Of a DNA stretch of 64,000 nt, positions 33,214-42,336 are shown in pieces. Both the position numbers and the translations under genes were made by a program. The stretch is from contig NC_064622.1 of the NCBI RefSeq assembly GCF_023898315.1, positions 270,931,503 to 270,995,502 on the forward strand, written 5' to 3'. Numbering within the stretch: position 1 is the first letter of the stretch; each line of letters starts with the position of its first letter. This DNA is from Schistocerca nitens (Eukaryota; Arthropoda; Insecta; Orthoptera; Acrididae). The notes beneath the pieces are model-generated. The model saw nothing but the letters and a program-made list of their open reading frames with translations, had not been told where the DNA came from and ran no database searches.

Positions 33214-33439
33214 AGATTTCAGCTTTCACTCGTCCTTTTTAAATTATATTGGCAGATCAAATTTCAGCTATAAACTAGCCATTCTCAATGCACTATCATT
33301 TTTGATCAATGCATGTAATGCCTGTTGGTCGGACTTCATCCACAGTGTGGAATGATAGTAAGTTGAGAATGGCTAGTTTCTAGCTGAAATCTAGATCTGC
33401 CAATATAATTTAAAAAAGGACCACTTATAGCTGAAATAT
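33214..33439. repeat. Hairpin (foldback/MITE-like) element of 226 bp
   Basis: The left arm (agatttcagctttcactcgt, then attatattggcagatcaaat, then actagccattctcaatgcac) pairs with the right arm (gttgagaatggctagtttct, then ctagatctgccaatataatt, then ttatagctgaaatat). Each arm is about 87 bases, around a 50-nt loop (33301-33350). It has no coding content. A TSD could not be settled. Confidence 0.8.
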
Positions 33440-33562
33440 TTTTTTTCAAAAATAACATATTAGCTAATCTATGGGCACAATTGAAATGGCGGGAGCGGTT
33501 TGACCGAGGTCTCCCTGTCGTGCACAGGAAACTGGGTGTGACATGGTGTGAGATCAGCGTGA

Positions 33563-33595
33563 CTATGGATTGCGGAGAATGTATGTAGATGTAGA
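33563..33595 (+). mobile_element. 3' tail remnant of LINE family C
   Basis: ggattgcggagaatgtatgt followed by agatgtaga matches the tail at 32709-32736. It lies immediately upstream of the CpG-rich block. Confidence 0.65.
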
Positions 33596-33599
33596 GGCC

Positions 33600-33810
33600 C
33601 AGGTGCGTTCAGCGAGGTGTGACCCCCGCGACGTCAGACGTGACCGGCGCGGCCCGGCAGAGGTCGCGGCGCGCAGCTGGGGTCGCGGGGCGCCACTGCC
33701 GGCTGGCGGCCGCTCGCGACCCGGACCGGACCAATGGCGCGGCGAGTGTGCGCGCCAGGCCGCAACGCACGCCGCCAGCGCCAGTGCGCCCCTGACCGGC
33801 CGGCCGCGAC
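33600..33810 (+). promoter_or_regulatory. CpG-dense promoter and 5' UTR candidate
   Basis: An abrupt change from AT-rich repeat debris to very GC-rich, CpG-packed sequence (for example gaccggcgcggcccggcaga). It contains a CCAAT box (gaccaatggcgcgg, about 33729) and a CRE-like cgacgtca (33629-33636), and no TATA box. Together with the ATG, signal peptide and splice donor that follow, this reads as the TATA-less promoter and 5' UTR of a host gene on the + strand. The exact transcription start cannot be placed. Confidence 0.5.
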
Positions 33811-33928
33811 ATGCTCTCCGCCGTGTGGCTGGTTGCCGCCCTGCTGGGCGCGCGCTGCGAAGCCTCCCCCATGCAGCACGGCGCCTCGGACGCCGACGTA
33901 AGGCGCAGCGGCGGAGGATACGTCGCGG
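33811..33928 (+). CDS. First coding exon of a secreted or membrane host protein (unidentified)
   Basis: The frame starts MLSAVWLVAALLGARCEA, a textbook signal peptide: short n-region, hydrophobic VWLVAALLGA core and small residues at a likely cleavage site after CEA. It continues SPMQHGASDADVRRSGGGYV. At 33929 the sequence reads CGG|GTGAGTG, a strong 5' splice site, giving a phase-1 exon of 118 coding bases. A weaker alternative donor is GAC|GTAAGG at 33897. The frame extends past the donor only into a poly-A run. I do not recognise the protein, and no later exon could be identified downstream, so the intron would be long. This is the best host-gene signal in the window. Confidence 0.55.
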
Positions 33929-34159
33929 GTGAGTGCCAAGCGCCTAATGCTGCTAGCGCGCTGTGGCTTAGAGAACGGCGCGTGGGACTCTGCTGGCGGA
34001 GTAGAAGGCGCTTCGAAAAAAAAAAAAAAAAAAAAAAAAAGTCGTGAACAACGAACTGTGTGTGACATATTCTATATTACATACGTGATTTAGAACAAAT
34101 CTTTTCAAACTTTAGAGTGTAATAGGCTGTTTGAAATTTATAGAGTGTGTCCTTACCGT

Positions 34160-35095
34160 GATCTTCACTGCTCAGACTGATGCAGCTCTCCACGCTACTG
34201 TATCCTATTTTCAGATCCTCATCTCTGCGTAATTACTGCAACCTACAACCATTTTAACTGGCCTACTACAATTTTTACCTCTAAAAATTACCTTTGCTAC
34301 GAAATTGGGAGCTTGTTGATGCCTCAGAGTGTGTCCTACCAACCGACCCCCTCTTTTATTCGAGTTCTGCCATAAATTTCTGATCTCCCTAATTCTGTTC
34401 AGTGCTTCCACATTACTTACTCGATCTACCCACCTAGTCTTCAGCTTTCTTCTATAGCAAAACATTCTCTCGTTGTCTGAATTACTTACTGTCCACGTTT
34501 CAATCCTGTACAAGGCTACACTACAGACAAATACTTTGAGAAAAAACTTCCTAACATGTAGCATGTAAAATTCAATGTGAATATCTTTTCTTCAGAAATC
34601 CGTTTCTTGTTATTACCGTTCAGTATTGAATACCCTTAATTCTTCTACATTCCATTAACCTCGTTTTATTTTTGATGATATTCATATTACTACCTCTTCA
34701 CAACACACTACGTCTTTCAAATCTTTTGCCGTCTCTGACGGAATTATTTTGTCATCGGCAGACCTTAAAATATTTGTTTTAGGCCCCAGAACTTTAATTC
34801 CCTTTCCAAATATCTTCTCATTTTGTTTCACAGCTTGCTCAACGAATAGACTGAATAGCGTTGAGGTTAGGCTTTTTCACTCCGTTCTCAACCACTGCTT
34901 CACTTTCACGTCGTTTCACTTTTGTGGTTGCAATCTAGTTTCCGTACAAGTTGCGGATAATTTTTCGCTCCTTGTATTTTATATTTCCTACCTTCAGAGT
35001 TGCAAAGAGTGTATTACACTTGACACCATCAATACCTTCCCCTAAATCTACAAACGCTGTAAATGTAGGTTTGCGTTTCTTCAAGGTATCTTATG
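34160..35095 (-). mobile_element. Old RTE LINE (family A) fragment, reverse
   Basis: The reverse frame contains FLKVFVCSVALYRIETWTVS, FCYRRKLKTRWVDRVSNVEA and RGGRLVGHTLRHQ, aligning with the C-terminal region of the 25-27 kb copy. At 34190 the usual 3' sequence (gatgcagctctccacgctac) is recognisable. Heavy divergence and many frame breaks make it one of the oldest copies here. Confidence 0.75.
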
Positions 35096-35239
35096 TTTCT
35101 TAAATTATCTGAGATAAGATACAGTGTGCGAACGGTTATTAACAACTTGCACAGAAAACGCACAAGAAATCAGTAGGCAACAATCGATTTGAATTGAAAG
35201 TGAGATAGATAATTACCTACGACCCGTACAGTCACTTGC

Positions 35240-35700
35240 CGTTATTTCAGAAGATTTAAAAAATGACGAACGCACATTTATAGAATTTGTAGATTTAACA
35301 TTTGTAGGCTTAAGGACAGATTTTGAGAATGTTGTCTGGAATATACACCTTGCATTTTTGAACTAAATAGGCATAAAAGTAAAGAGAGATTTCTTCAAAC
35401 TGCACAGAAACTAGACTGGAATTATAAGAGTCGGAGGTCGTGATGTGGAGGCAGTAGCTGAGAAGTGACTGGAACAGGGCTATAGCCTACCCGACGCGCA
35501 TTGAATCTGTGTGTTAAGTAAAAAAAAAAAAAAAAAGTAGAAGTTGCGGCAGAGATAAAAGTTCGAGGAGACGATACAAAAATTTTAAGGCTTATCGATG
35601 ATATTGTAGTAATTCCGTTACAGACAGGATAGCACATGCTAGATAATTTGAACGGGACGGACAGTATGTTGAAAACATGTGGAATTATCAGGTCTACTGC
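35240..35700 (+). mobile_element. Old RTE LINE (family A) fragment, forward
   Basis: Forward reading gives IEFVDLTFVGLRTDFENVVW, HRN-like and IIRVGGRDVEAV segments, then EIKVRGDDTKILRLIDDIVV, corresponding to the RT core (FVDLEKAFDNV to LRFADDIV) with the catalytic box decayed to LIDD. It faces the reverse fragment at 34160-35095, so two old copies lie tail to tail or one was rearranged. Confidence 0.7.
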
Positions 35701-35920
35701 CGGATGTTTGTGCTGGCGCTTAACCTTGGGAGGTAAAATACGTATATTAGGAGTTTGAAAAGACTGGGTAACTGATACTCTAACGTTAAAAATGTAAAGG
35801 TCGTAAACTTGATTGATCTTCATTATGCGCTGTTACGGTCACTGCACATACAACTGATACTTCAACCGTTCCAAGGAACCAGAAGAATATGTGAAATAAA
35901 TAACAGAAAAGAGAGGTTTA

Positions 35921-36115
35921 GCCGGCCGGAGTGGCCGTGCGGTTCTGGGCGCTACAGTCTGGAACCGAGCGACCGCAACGGCCGCAGGTTTGAACCCTGC
36001 CTCGGGCATGGATGTGTGTGATGTCCTTAGATTAGTTAGGTTTAATTAGTTCTAAGTTCTAGGCGACTGATGACCTCAGAAGTTAAGTCGCATAGTGCTC
36101 AGAGCCATTTGAACC
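35921..36115 (+). mobile_element. tRNA-headed SINE with 13-bp TSD
   Basis: Standard head gccggccggagtggccgtgc, slightly decayed B box (ggtttgaaccctgcctcggg) and body. The flanks AAAAGAGAGGTTT (from 35907) and AAAAGAAAGGTTT (36116-36128) form a 13-bp TSD with one mismatch. Confidence 0.93.
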
Positions 36116-36128
36116 AAAAGAAAGGTTT

Positions 36129-38081
36129 CTTCTTTTTATGACTGTATTGACTGGCGGGTATAAAACTTTTGAATATCTCATTCCCTTAAACTGTGGGAAG
36201 ATTGGGCGCTTGATGTTTGATTAACGATATATTGAAAAAAATTGACGAGTTTCAGTAATATTTCAGCTGGCATTTCGTCTGACTTTTGGCTATTATATGA
36301 CAGAGTTCGAATAGTATACTTTAATTTGAAATTGTAAGGTCCACTGAGTGAAAAAGTTATTCAAGAGGACATCATTACACGACCGTGCGGAAAAAATATT
36401 TCTCTAGTGGCGTAAATTTGCGCATTATTACTAAAATGAGAAAAGTGTACCTGCCACTCATCTCTTGCTTTAACATTGAGCGCACGTTTACAATTTTTTT
36501 TTGTTTCTCAGCATATAATAATTACTGTTGACACAAAATTTGAGATAATGAACAATTTCGAAAATACTCCAATCAGATGAAATTCTATTGAGCAGAGATC
36601 ACAGATGAAGTGTTCAGAATCTTCATAACACAGGAAGGATTTGTGCCACCACTCATATTGCTTCAGACGTTGAATCCAGTTGTCTGTTGGTGGATCACTG
36701 TGCTTAACATTACAGGCTCGAGTGAGAAGCGTGTGTAGATATTCTGTCGATGTATTTGTATTTTGCTTTACTTTATCCTTGTTTGCTCCATTAGAATCAA
36801 ACTGTTTCCTCTATGGTTTCTTTTTTTTCTTTCTTTCCCTCCTACTTGTTAGTTTCGATTTCATTTGCTTTTCGAATGGGGTTCCAGATGCTTCTTCTGT
36901 ATGTTCTCTCTGTTTTGGGAAGCTTATGTTCTTGGCAAAGGAAACATATCTTTTGGGGAAATGGAGGTAATTGGTTCTCGTTACGGGTCATCTGCGGATG
37001 TCTGTGAAATCTGTTTCTAGAGAGTTCCAGTTTAAACTGTGGCTGCATCATTAAGCCTAGCAATATCAATGCGAGAGGGTAGGAGGTGGGGCGGGGAGGG
37101 CGTGCTTTATGACCACCTTTTGTAAATATTGTAATCTAGTCGTGTCCTTTGCATCTTAATGTTTTGAAAAAAATATTTACTTTTAATGAGTTGTTCTACC
37201 AAATTCCATAATTGTTTTAATTTTTTATAAACTTAATCCAAAAAGGTTAGTGATTCTGGTAAATGCGACTTATCACAACTATCGTCACGTTCATCAGTTT
37301 CAGGTTCTGGACCCTACTACACATCGTTATCTGATAAAATTTTTTGCTAATGAAAGTCAACAATATTAACGAAATCTGTAATTTTTTAAATTTTTTGGTG
37401 GTGGTCATGAAGTTCCGGCCGTTCGTAGTGTACGGTATTGAAAACGCGGTGGTATCGCTAACACAGTGCTTTTCCAGATTCTGGGCTGTACTTACAAATC
37501 AGTGAATATCTATGTAGTATGTTGTCAATAAAAGTAAAAGAACAATTTACGAAATCTGTATTTATTTTAAATGTTTTCTGGTGATCGTAAAGTATATCCC
37601 CATTGAAAGTACACGTTATTGAATGTAGGTTGATGTTTTCAGCGTTAATAATGTCACTCTGGTCTGATAGCCGAAGATAGGAAATTTTCGATGAGTATGC
37701 GATCATCTGTTGGAGTGACGTCACATATCTTCAACAGATATGTTGCCTTAGTCATTGTGGCCGTACTTTTACGAGCAGTTCCAAATAACACAGCAATAAA
37801 TACTGGTCGCATTCTTGAGGATAAGAGTCTTCATGTGTTGTAAAAGTAGCGATCCAGTGACTACGTTTTGTGGCTGCTGTGTGAAGGAATGATAAACACG
37901 TGAATGTTATGATCCCTGCAACAGAGGTCAGCATTTAGACTTAGATGTGACGAGTCACTCCAACTGCAAGGCGTACACTTGTCACATACTACGAGACTGA
38001 AATTATGTCTCTATAACTATGGAAACGCCGTGTAGAAATATTGATTTGTTAATATATCACAACAAATGGCACTAAGGCGTA
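36129..38081. other. Long stretch without recognisable genes
   Basis: T-rich with short open frames (up to 96 codons at 36680-36970) that I do not recognise. It contains two diverged tandem units of about 180 bp (37280-37640). Confidence 0.45.
37280..37640. repeat. Two diverged tandem copies of a 180-bp unit
   Basis: acgaaatctgta recurs exactly 180 bases apart (37369 and 37549). Its surroundings also recur: caggttctggaccctactac against cagattctgggctgtacttac, and tggtggtcatgaagt against tggtgatcgtaaagt. Confidence 0.6.
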
Positions 38082-38091
38082 GTACACGATG

Positions 38092-38292
38092 ATTATTGTT
38101 GTGGTCTTCATTCCTGAGACTGGTTTGATGCAGCTCTCCATGCTACTCTATCCTGTGCAAGCTTCTTCATCTCCCAGTACCTACTGCAGCCTACATCCTT
38201 CTGAATCTGCTTAGTGTATTCATCTCTTGGTCTCCCTCTACGATTTTTACCCTCCACGCTGCCCTCCAATACTAAATTGCTGATCCCTTGAT
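38092..38292 (-). mobile_element. Severely 5'-truncated RTE LINE (family A) with 10-bp TSD
   Basis: Only the last 201 bp of the LINE are present (reverse strand; agactggtttgatgcagctc near its 3' end). It is flanked by GTACACGATG at 38082-38091 and 38293-38302, an exact TSD. This dead-on-arrival insertion fixes the family's 3' boundary. Confidence 0.95.
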
Positions 38293-38404
38293 GTACACGA
38301 TGGTATAAAGCTAAAAACTTCTGACACTGTGAACGTGGATGCGTTCTGTAGTGTTATGAACACACAATAAAGTTTCAACTGGCAAGATCGCTAAATTCAT
38401 TTAT

Positions 38405-38800
38405 TCTTATAGATAATCCAGAGGCATTGTGGTAGATTTGTTACCAGAAGGTTCAATCAATATGCACCCATAGCGGACATGTTTCGGGAATCCTTGGAGA
38501 GAACACGACGTTCTTTTCGAGGAACACTTTCGAGAAAATTTAGACAACCGGCGTTTGAAGCTGACTGCAGAGCGATTCTACTGCTGTCAACATACATTTG
38601 GCGTAAAGACCACGAAGACAAGAGAAGTTAGGGATCGTGCGGAGGAATATACATAGTCGTTTTTCCCTCGCTCGGTTTGCGAGTGGAACAGGAAAGGAAA
38701 ATGACTAGTAGTGGTATAGAGTATTTACCGAAACGCACCGTACGATGGCTTACGGAGTATGCATGTAGTTGTAAACGTAGATATTGCTACGTCCCACCTT
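38405..38800 (+). mobile_element. 3' fragment of LINE family C
   Basis: Forward fragment whose decayed reading includes RRSFRGTLSRKFRQPAFEAD, similar to RRSFRESLLRKFREPAFEAD of the 31.7-32.7 kb copy. The noncoding tail includes gtttgcgagtggaacaggaa, then ggcttacggagtatgcatgt. Confidence 0.8.
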
Positions 38801-38901
38801 CAACAAATAATGTCTTTGCACTAAGTCATGCAGATTTCTCTCCAACATTATCAAAATATTAACAAACGAAAATTGTCTTTCATACTATATATTATACTAT
38901 T

Positions 38902-40003
38902 TGTTTTGTATCTCGCCTGGAAGGCGGCGCGTTGGTCTGCTCCTTATAACGGATCTTTTACGTTGGGATAAATTTATTTTATTTTTTGTTTGATGTTTTC
39001 GTTAAATAGCTGAATAAATTGTAATTAGGAATAATTTAAGTAAGCAGAGTAGAGTAGATAAAGTCAAAGAGATGTTCATTGGGCGGACATTGTCGTAAGG
39101 TAACGTAATTGCGTTGTTCGGTTGTTAAAACAAGTCGTTTGTGTTCCGTTCTGCTGTTCGGTCGTGCGCTTATCTGAAAGGAATTAATTCGGGGACTAGA
39201 ATAAACTTTCACATAATAGTTACGTTTCGACGTTCCGACAAAAGAGGTTACCGTCAGAGTTAAATAATTTGGGTCAAATACTGAACTGAGATAGGAAGTA
39301 AATTGAAATTAGTGAACATTTGATGCTGAGACTATAGAACCAGAAGCGCTTAAGGTTTCACTTCTCTAAAATGGCAAAATAGGTACGAACTTTAACTCTA
39401 TAATCGACATTATGTACTGCAAAGACATTAGCATTTCATACTTATTTTGACGACGCGCTGTTAAACAAAGGAACGTTGAGTCTCTGTACGAGTAATAAAA
39501 TTAAATCTAAAAACATAATTAATAACGGCGAACTCCGCTTTAACAAACTGTATTGCGTGTCGTCATCGGGCAATAACTGCTGAACCCTGGAGTCTTGCGT
39601 GGTGAAAGTAGATGTCGGGCATAAAAAACAAACTTAAAAATCCATTCAAGCTACAGTGGAGTCGGCGTAACACGACGTGGGCAGTTATATTCTGAAAACT
39701 GAAGGGTAGGCCGAATGTAGGAAGCTAGGAGGAGCAGGTGAGGTAGAACTCTCGGCACTGCAGTGTGAACTAAAATCACCTTTACTTAACTTTGCCTACA
39801 GATGAGCACGTAGGTGCGACGCCGTGCATCAAGTTCCTAAGTTACAAGTAGTGGTTAGCCCACTGTGAAATAGAAACAATGTTGCTACTTCGTCTCCTCG
39901 GAATCAAATGGGTAGGATCTGAAGCGGCGCTCGTAGAGCTGAACAGCGCCAGCTAGAGGGCGCTGTGCACCTATGCTGTGGTATCGTAGTTATCGATACC
40001 ACA
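38902..40003 (-). mobile_element. Probable solo LTR of a retrotransposon (fossil)
   Basis: A noncoding block of about 1.1 kb. In reverse orientation it starts TGTGGTATCGATAAC and ends near GGCGAGATACAAAACA, giving TG...CA-like ends. CAAAA is present at both outer edges and could be a 5-bp target duplication. No gag or pol coding sequence lies on either side, so a solo LTR left by recombination is the simplest reading. The superfamily cannot be told from an LTR alone. Assigned by layout only. Confidence 0.4.
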
Positions 40004-40292
40004 TTTTGTATATCATTTATATTTAAACAAAACAATGAAAAATATATCACTGAAAAATAAAAACTTCAATTTTGCAAATACAATACAAATACTGGAATAT
40101 TTCCACACACCACTAACAGGTAGCTCTGATATGCCACGGGAAGTAGTTTCTTACTATAGCAAAATATTTTTTTGTGTCATATATATGTATAGTGTTGGGT
40201 GTATAAAAGCAGATTTTTGTTGGTGGTTCAGGACAGTGTACTGAACAACATCAATATTTACTTCGTTTACAGACTAAATAATTGTGTATTTA

Positions 40293-40859
40293 GGGTGCGC
40301 CATAATTAATGGCGTAATCACATTTAGGTGAAAGTACACGATACTAGAAGCAAAAACGTCTCAGTAAACATAAGGTCGAAAATGCATATCTTAACAGCTA
40401 CGAGCAATTTTTCGTCCTAGATACAGTGAAACAAATCTCTTCTACTGCAACTTCTTTGCTTTCCATATTTTGGGAAGAGGTAGTACTGACCAAAATAAGA
40501 CGAAAATGTCCAGCAAAAATGTGCTGTAAAACGCATACCTTAAAAGTTACGAGCACTTGATCATTAGAAGAGTTGTGTTTCAAAGTAGCAAAGATGAACA
40601 CGTGCTCTTAAGGAATGCATTTTAGAGCACATGTTTACTGAACTGTTTTTCTTGTTTTGGTCCATACTACCAGTTCCCAAAATATAGAAAGCAAAACACT
40701 TGCAATAGAAGAGATTTGTTTCGCCGTATCGAAGATGAAAAATTGCTCATAGCTCTTAAGGTATGCATTTTCGACCCTATGTTTACTGAGACTGTTTTGG
40801 TTCTAGTATCGTGTACTTTCAACTGCGTGCCGTTTACGCCATTAATTATGATACACCCT
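40293..40859. mobile_element. Foldback element with nested inverted repeats
   Basis: Outer arms of about 180 bp are inverted matches: gggtgcgccataattaatgg with ccattaattatgatacaccc, aagtacacgatactagaagc with ggttctagtatcgtgtactt, and gtaaacataaggtcgaaaat with attttcgaccctatgtttac. Inside, a second inverted pair (aaacgcataccttaaaagtt, then acgagcac, against gtgctcttaaggaatgcatt) repeats the same motif as the arms, giving a hairpin within a hairpin. There is no coding sequence. A TSD is not obvious. Confidence 0.75.
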
Positions 40860-40912
40860 GTATGTTTCTAGGTTGGTTGCTACCTCCAAGTACATGTGGC
40901 AAGACAACTCTT

Positions 40913-41565
40913 CCAGAATGAGATTTTCACTCTGCAGCGGAGTGTGCGCTGATATGAAACTTCCTGGCAGATTAAAACCGTGTGCCCGACCGAGACTCGA
41001 ACTCGGGACCTTTGCCTTTCGCGGGCAAGTGCTCTACCAACTGAGCTACCGAAGCACGACTCACGCTCGGTCTCACAGCTTTACTTCTGCCAGTATCTCG
41101 TCTCCTACCTTCCAAACTTTACAGAAGCTCTTCTGCGAACCTTGCAGAACTAGCACTCCTGAAAGAAAGGATACTGCGGAGACATGGCTTAGCCGCAGCC
41201 TTGGGGATGTTTCCAGAATGAGATTTTCACTCTGCAGCGGAGTGTGCGCTGATATGAAACTTCATGGCAGATTAAAACCGTGTGCCCGACCGAGACTCGA
41301 ACTCGGGACCTTTGCCTTTCGCGGGTAAGTGCTCTACCAACTGAGCTACCGAAGCACGACTCACGCTCGGTCTCACAGCTTTACTTCTGCCAGTATCTCG
41401 TCTCCTACCTTCCAAACTTTACAGAAGCTCTTCTGCGAACCTTGCAGAACTAGCACTCCTGAAAGAAAGGATACTGCGGAGACATGGCTTAGCCACAGCC
41501 TTGGGGATGTTTCCAGAATGAGATTTTCACTCTGCAGCGGAGTGTGCGCTGATATGAAACTGGCA
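40913..41565 (-). repeat. 300-bp tandem repeat array 1 with tRNA-like module
   Basis: The unit starting ccagaatgagattttcactc recurs at 40913, 41213 and 41513, exactly 300 bp apart, with two nearly identical complete units and a partial third. On the reverse strand each complete unit carries a tRNA-like sequence (40981-41057 and 41281-41357) with A box TAGCTCAGTTGGTAGAGC and B box GAGTTCGAGTCTCGG. The anticodon arm pairs TTGCC with GGCAA around CGCGAAA, without the usual U33, and there is no canonical acceptor stem. It is therefore a tRNA-derived tandem repeat, not tRNA genes. Confidence 0.92.
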
Positions 41566-41814
41566 AGACAACTCTTATTTTCAACTTGGATTGAGGTCAG
41601 GTATTGAAGTGTGGACGCAAAATGATCAGTGCATACTGAAGCTATAGTCCACGTAGCGTTGCAGTTACGTCTGTGCAGAAAACGGCAAGCAATAAATCGT
41701 GTTACTTGTTTGCAGGAAGACTGTTAGACGCAGAGAAAACACAACTGAACAAACTGTAGTGGGTACATGTTAAGCTATCAATGATCACAGTATCTACACT
41801 TACAGCCTGACACC

Positions 41815-42336
41815 CTATGTATACAGAGTAAGCATTGATAAAACCGACAAACTGCAGGGACGCATTCCTAGGTGGAAATGGAGGAAAAAAGGTCCTACGA
41901 ACATGTGTTCGGAAATGGAAGGTGTGCGTGCAGCGACAACTGGATAGCATCCACGTCGCACAACACATGTTGAAAGTCGTCTCCACGGGGCTTGAAATGT
42001 AGTGTGATGTGGTTGTTGTCTGTGAGGGTTCGTGTTTTGGTATAGCCGTGCTGCCTCTCGACCGTTTCCATCTACTTGGCCGTACACCAACACCATCTCG
42101 GCTTGTTCCCGACACGAATACCGGACCATTCTGCTGCTTACAGTACGTTGCGTCAATCACACAGCCTGCGGCACACAAGGACCACATGGCACGTAGTTAG
42201 AGGAACTGTCATTCGTCAGCGCCACATACCTTGGCAACGATGCATTCCCGCACACATGTTGATAGTACCCTTTTCCTCCATTCCCAGTCAGGAATCCGTC
42301 CTTGCAGTATTTCGACTTTCTTAAGTTCCTCCTGTA
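41815..42336 (-). mobile_element. Non-autonomous long-TIR DNA element with DUF4817-like HTH remnant
   Basis: The left edge (gtatacagagtaagcattga, then caaactgcagggacgcattc, then ggtcctacgaacatgtgttc) is inverted relative to the right edge (gaacttaagaaagtcgaaat, then actgcaaggacggattcctg, then gggtactatcaacatgtgtg read in reverse), giving arms of roughly 90 bp. Between them a reverse-strand frame reads YSCREQAEMVLVYGQVDGNG, then REAARLYQNTNPHRQQPHHT. That is the N-terminal helix-turn-helix (DUF4817-type) found in some insect transposase-like proteins. The rest of the transposase is missing. Confidence 0.6.

Noticed and set aside
36680-37069. Possible exon or zinc-finger remnant (CFLCQEHK on the reverse strand)
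   Set aside because: Only one CxxC-like pair, no further metal ligands, no splice or frame support.
40981-41057. True tRNA gene on the reverse strand
   Set aside because: A and B boxes are present, but U33 is missing, the acceptor stem is not canonical, and it recurs every 300 bp with repeat flanks.
40873-41607. Coding frames of 92-151 codons with a repeated LSYRSTTHARSHSFTSAS motif
   Set aside because: They are readings of the 300-bp tandem repeat, whose conserved content is a tRNA-like sequence on the other strand.
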